Part shown: piece by piece, positions 60,855-64,000 of the stretch | Layout of the letters: each line of letters starts with the position of its first letter | Position numbering within the stretch: position 1 is the first letter of the stretch | Assembly (NCBI GenBank): GCA_934317005.1 | Contig: CAKREB010000013.1 | Coordinates: 1-64,000 of the forward strand | DNA length: 64,000 nucleotides | Reading direction: 5' to 3' | From: an uncultured Lachnospiraceae bacterium | Lineage (GTDB): Bacteria; Bacillota; Clostridia; Lachnospirales; Lachnospiraceae | Made by a program: the position numbers and the translations under genes | Notes under the pieces: generated by a model | Database searches by the model: none | What the model was told of the DNA's origin: nothing | The model's input: the letters and a program-made list of their open reading frames with translations, nothing else

Positions 60855-62027
60855 TTAAATCTGACCATATTTCTTCAAAATATTCTGGATACGCTCTGCA
60901 GGATTCAAAAGTTCGCTGATAGACTGATCATGGTTCAAAGTATCGATCAGGAGAGCAACATATTTGCTCATATCAACATTGATATAGTAGTCACGACTGA
61001 GAACCTCCTGTGGCTGATATACCAGATTAGTGGTAAGAACCCTATCGATCAGACCCTTCTCATGCGCTTCGTCGAACTTCTCCATACCGTTTGTAAAAAG
61101 ACCAAAGGTAGCAGCGACATAGATGCGGCGTGCCTTTCTTCTCTTTAACTCTGTTGCTACATCAATCATGCTTTCACCGGAAGAAATCATATCATCAATG
61201 ATGATAACATCCTTGCCTTCCAGATCAGAGCCAAGAAACTCATGAGCAATGATTGGGTTGCGTCCGTCTACGATACGGCTGTAATCACGGCGCTTGTAGA
61301 ACATACCAACATCGATTCCCAAAACGTTTGCATAGTAAACAGCACGTCCCATAGCACCTTCATCCGGACTGATTACCATCAGATGGTCGGCATCTACCTT
61401 AAGATCGTCTACATTCTTAAGGAGTGCTTTGATAAACTGATACGTAGGCTGTACTGTTTCGAAGCTTTTTAATGGGATTGCGTTCTGTACACGTGGATCG
61501 TGTGCATCGAAAGTAATAATGCTTTCAACGCCCATCTGTGTCAGCTCCTGCAATGCGAGCGCACAGTCTAAGGATTCACGGGCACTTCTTCTATGCTGGC
61601 GGCTTTCATATAAGAAAGGCATGATTACGGTAATACGTCTTGCTTTTCCGCCGACAGCGGCAATGATACGCTTTAAGTCCTGATAGTGGTCATCCGGTGA
61701 CATATGATTTGTCTGACCGCAGACTTTATAAGTTAAACTATAATTACAAACATCTACTAAAAGGTATAAATCGTCGCCACGAACAGATTCGCGGATGATT
61801 CCTTTTGCTTCACCGGACCCGAAACGTGGGCATGCAGAATCGATGATAAAGGAATCACGGTTATAGCCGGCAAAAGAAGATGCTGTTGTATGGTTTTCAG
61901 CACGTTCATTTCTCCAGTCAACGATATAATCATTCACACGTTTTCCCATCTCTTTGCTGCTTTCCAGTGCAAGGATACCAAGTGTTCCTACAGGAATTGT
62001 TTCTGCCAGTTTGTCGTGTCGTTTCAT
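60855..62027 (-). CDS. prs: Ribose-phosphate pyrophosphokinase (PRPP synthetase)
   Basis: 390 residues from ATG 62027 (GGAGG 5 bases upstream). Contains a PRPP-binding loop DVIIIDDMISSGESMIDVAT, the ATP/ribose-5-P motif YANVLGIDVGMFYKRRDY, MPFLYESRQHRRSARESLDC and FDAHDPRVQNAIPLKS. Longer than the ~315-residue E. coli enzyme, with extra N-terminal residues, as in some Clostridia. It makes PRPP for nucleotide, His and Trp synthesis. Followed by helicase loader on the upstream side. Confidence 0.92.
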   Translation of the reverse strand: MKRHDKLAETIPVGTLGILALESSKEMGKRVNDYIVDWRNERAENHTTASSFAGYNRDSFIIDSACPRFGSGEAKGIIRESVRGDDLYLLVDVCNYSLTYKVCGQTNHMSPDDHYQDLKRIIAAVGGKARRITVIMPFLYESRQHRRSARESLDCALALQELTQMGVESIITFDAHDPRVQNAIPLKSFETVQPTYQFIKALLKNVDDLKVDADHLMVISPDEGAMGRAVYYANVLGIDVGMFYKRRDYSRIVDGRNPIIAHEFLGSDLEGKDVIIIDDMISSGESMIDVATELKRRKARRIYVAATFGLFTNGMEKFDEAHEKGLIDRVLTTNLVYQPQEVLSRDYYINVDMSKYVALLIDTLNHDQSISELLNPAERIQNILKKYGQI

Positions 62028-62059
62028 AATAACCTCCAATGTGTTGTATAGTGTAAAAA

Positions 62060-63064
62060 TTAATATTTTTTTGCAAATGCCTTCTGGATACGGATATCCG
62101 TTCCGACAATCTGCTTAAAATCATAATAACCGGTAAATCTGGAAAAAATTCTTTCACTATAACGTTCCCGCAAATCAGAAAAAGAGAGATTTGTAGAAAT
62201 AATAGTGGAACGTTTATCATTGTGTCTTTCTTCGATGAAATAATATAACTGTGATATCGTGAAAGAGTTAGAAAGTTCGGTTCCAAGATCATCTATGATC
62301 AACAGATCACTGTTTAAAATATAAGAAATCTGTTCATCTGTCGTATATGGATCATCTTTACGAAACTTAACCTTCTCTAACATATCAAAAAGCTGTAAAG
62401 AAGTCAAGTAAACAACCGTGTGACCGGAATCGAGAAGCTCTTTTGCGATGCAGTGTGTCAGAAAGGTTTTTCCGACACCGGTAGGTCCATAAAAAAGGAT
62501 GTTTTCATATGCCGTATCGAAGTGCTTGATAAAGCTTTTGCAGGCTTCTTTGATTCTTTTTATATTCTCACGTGGGGTGAGAGAAAGATTGTCATGAATG
62601 GTTGTGTCATCATAATATTCTTCTTCAAATGTAGAAAAATTCTCAAGTTCTAAGATATCAGTCAGATTTGAGTTTTCATATAAAGCCTGTAGCTTAGCCT
62701 GCTGAAAGCAATGGCAGGGTTTTCCACTTATCAGACCGGTATCCTTGCAGTCTATGCAGTTGTAGATAGGGCTAAGATAATCGGAAGGATAGTTGTTTTC
62801 TGAAAGGATTTCAGCTTTGCGGGCTAACAGCGCATCCTTTTTCTTAGTGTAGGCTGCAAGCTTTTCCTTTGCCTGTTCCGGATTTAAAAGCTCCTCCTTT
62901 GCCTGCTCTACAGAAAGTTCTACAATCTGTGTGTGTATGTCCCTAAGTTCCGGAATTTCCTGATACAGTTCTTCGTGTCGCGCATCTAAAAGACGCTGGT
63001 TGTCCATGCGTGTCTGGTCGTATTGAAACATGATATCGCGATACTGTGTGTTTGAGATACCCAT
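62060..63064 (-). CDS. DnaC/DnaI-type helicase loader
   Basis: 334 residues. N-terminal coiled coil (MDNQRLLDARHEELYQEIPE, AKEKLAAYTKKKDALLARK), a Cys cluster (CIDCKDTGLISGKPCHC) that may bind zinc, and an AAA+ ATPase with Walker A FYGPTGVGKTF, Walker B LLIIDDLGTE, and sensor SERIFSRFTGYYDF. It loads the replicative helicase at the origin or for restart. Next upstream on the same strand is a DnaD-domain gene, a usual partner in Firmicutes. Confidence 0.92.
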   Translation of the reverse strand: MGISNTQYRDIMFQYDQTRMDNQRLLDARHEELYQEIPELRDIHTQIVELSVEQAKEELLNPEQAKEKLAAYTKKKDALLARKAEILSENNYPSDYLSPIYNCIDCKDTGLISGKPCHCFQQAKLQALYENSNLTDILELENFSTFEEEYYDDTTIHDNLSLTPRENIKRIKEACKSFIKHFDTAYENILFYGPTGVGKTFLTHCIAKELLDSGHTVVYLTSLQLFDMLEKVKFRKDDPYTTDEQISYILNSDLLIIDDLGTELSNSFTISQLYYFIEERHNDKRSTIISTNLSFSDLRERYSERIFSRFTGYYDFKQIVGTDIRIQKAFAKKY

Positions 63065-63097
63065 CCAAAAATCCTCCTTATCTTATGGCTAAGTAAG

Positions 63098-64000
63098 CTA
63101 ACGGGTTAGTAAAATTTTTTCTAACTGATCAATCTCTTCTTTTGAGGTGCTGCGCTGCTGGAAGGATTGAAACTGTGCTTTTTTGGCTGCTCCTGTGTTG
63201 TTTACGGCTCCGCTTTTTTGCGAGTTCTGGCGTGCAGCATTTGCTCTCTTTTGCTTATGTTTGGCATCGCATGCCGCGATGTCCTGCAATGTATGTACGT
63301 TGCTTTTGTGCCAGTTGCTTAAAATGCCGTCAAGGTATTTGAAATCAGGTTTTTGAATGCTTAGCATCGTGCGGTTGCAAGCCTCTAATATGACGGCAAG
63401 ATCCATATGCCAGACGTTTTGCCAGCGTTCGATGTACTGACACTCGATTTTAGCCAGTGGACGGCCAAGCGCCAATGTCTTAGCAATCGCAGTGTGTGAA
63501 GCGCTGTATATCGTTGCGTGTATTTTGGCTTCTTCCGGAGTTGTGATTCCAAGCTCTGCCCATGAGAGTGCAACGGTCTGAACATATTTTACATTTGTCT
63601 TTTCCAGAGAGCAGCAGTATTCGTAAAGATATAGAATCAGTTCTTTGGAAAAATGCAAAGTGTCAAAAAGATAGGTTAGTAACTGCACTTCGGTAGTATT
63701 TAAAGTGCGCTTTAAGTAGTTTTCTACGATCAGGCATACCCAGGAAAAATCATTATCCTGCGTAACGCGCAGAGTCTGCTCCTCCGTGACAGAAATCTCT
63801 TTGGTGGAGAGTGTGTCATATGGAGTAGATTTTTCGGGTGCTTCGTCCGATGCATCCGGTATATCTGATATTTTTGTATCGGATGCAGACTTTGTATCCG
63901 GTGAGAGTATTCTGTTATCAGATTGTTCTGTAGAAAACTCTGTCCCAGAGTAGTCTGGTTCTGCATTGACTGTTTCAGCGACAACGTCTTTGGTTTCTGA
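63098..64000 (-). CDS. DnaD-domain replication protein (partial)
   Basis: The minus-strand frame is open through the window end; it encodes at least 300 residues. N-terminal visible part is acidic (AETVNAEPDYSGTEFST), then LRVTQDNDFSWVCLIVENYL. The C-terminal DnaD-like domain contains ALGRPLAKIECQYIERWQNV, MLSIQKPDFKYLDGILSNWH and a Lys/Gln tail (RSTSKEEIDQLEKILLTR). DnaD remodels DNA with DnaB and helps helicase loading. It is transcribed toward the helicase loader, 33 bp apart, as an operon. True start is outside. Confidence 0.8.
   Translation of the reverse strand, partial: SETKDVVAETVNAEPDYSGTEFSTEQSDNRILSPDTKSASDTKISDIPDASDEAPEKSTPYDTLSTKEISVTEEQTLRVTQDNDFSWVCLIVENYLKRTLNTTEVQLLTYLFDTLHFSKELILYLYEYCCSLEKTNVKYVQTVALSWAELGITTPEEAKIHATIYSASHTAIAKTLALGRPLAKIECQYIERWQNVWHMDLAVILEACNRTMLSIQKPDFKYLDGILSNWHKSNVHTLQDIAACDAKHKQKRANAARQNSQKSGAVNNTGAAKKAQFQSFQQRSTSKEEIDQLEKILLTR

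Noticed and set aside
1..64000. CRISPR array, tRNA or rRNA genes, prophage
   Set aside because: No regular spacer-repeat array, no cloverleaf or rRNA sequence, and no integrase, capsid or terminase genes were seen.

Overview
The window looks like a chromosome segment from a low-GC gut Clostridium relative, most likely Lachnospiraceae. This rests on gene content and style: secreted BspA-type leucine-rich-repeat and Ig-like proteins, a GH2 lactose cluster, many small ECF sigma/anti-sigma pairs, Agr-type LytTR signalling, a DUF6033-like remnant, TTG starts with strong Shine-Dalgarno sequences, and a DnaD/DnaC-like replication pair. No rRNA, tRNA, CRISPR array or intact transposase was seen. Family names come from reading motifs, not from database searches.

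Layout. 1-2.5 kb: a divergent response regulator (cut by the window edge) and a redox operon (CXXC mini-protein, membrane 4Fe-4S protein, TlpA-like lipoprotein), ending at a possible mobile-element scar. 2.7-6 kb: a secreted multidomain protein, a small unknown gene and a pyrophosphatase fragment. 6-13 kb: an AraC regulator diverging from lacZ and a sugar/cation symporter, followed by broken galK and galT relics; a 141-bp nested palindrome lies in the divergent promoter region. 13-20.5 kb: a second AraC regulator, gene debris (an ImmA/DUF6033 chimera), an Agr-like response regulator and kinase, and two ABC exporter half-transporters. 20.5-34.3 kb: two ECF sigma/anti-sigma operons, zinc-ribbon and SHOCT small proteins, a MATE exporter, a GH2 beta-glucuronidase-like enzyme, mscL, and dispersed repeat or hairpin elements.

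34.5-48.4 kb is a surface-protein region. It holds a CAP-domain protein with a leucine-rich-repeat C-terminus, ribosomal protein L25, a membrane protein with an FHA-like tail, an Ig-like adhesin, a parvulin isomerase and a 1709-residue BspA-like protein containing a papain-like Cys/His/Asp region. 48.8-56 kb: a frameshifted polyamine-type binding protein, an amidohydrolase, a P-type ATPase and an OmpR-type two-component pair. 56.3-60.4 kb: two more ECF sigma operons. 60.8-64 kb (minus strand): PRPP synthetase, a DnaC/DnaI-like helicase loader and a DnaD-domain protein cut by the window end.

Taken together, the cell appears to import and cleave lactose-like sugars and probably glucuronides, displays large repeat proteins, and senses its envelope through four ECF systems in about 40 kb. 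The local galactose (Leloir) genes are decayed, so galactose from lactose must be handled by genes elsewhere or not at all. Several genes (L25, the large BspA protein, the polyamine-binding protein) show the order promoter, intrinsic terminator, then coding sequence, which suggests leader-level control. The most interesting leads are the cysteine-peptidase-like region inside a BspA protein, a C-terminal module shared by two surface proteins, the palindromic and dispersed repeat elements, and several unlisted small proteins with good ribosome binding sites.
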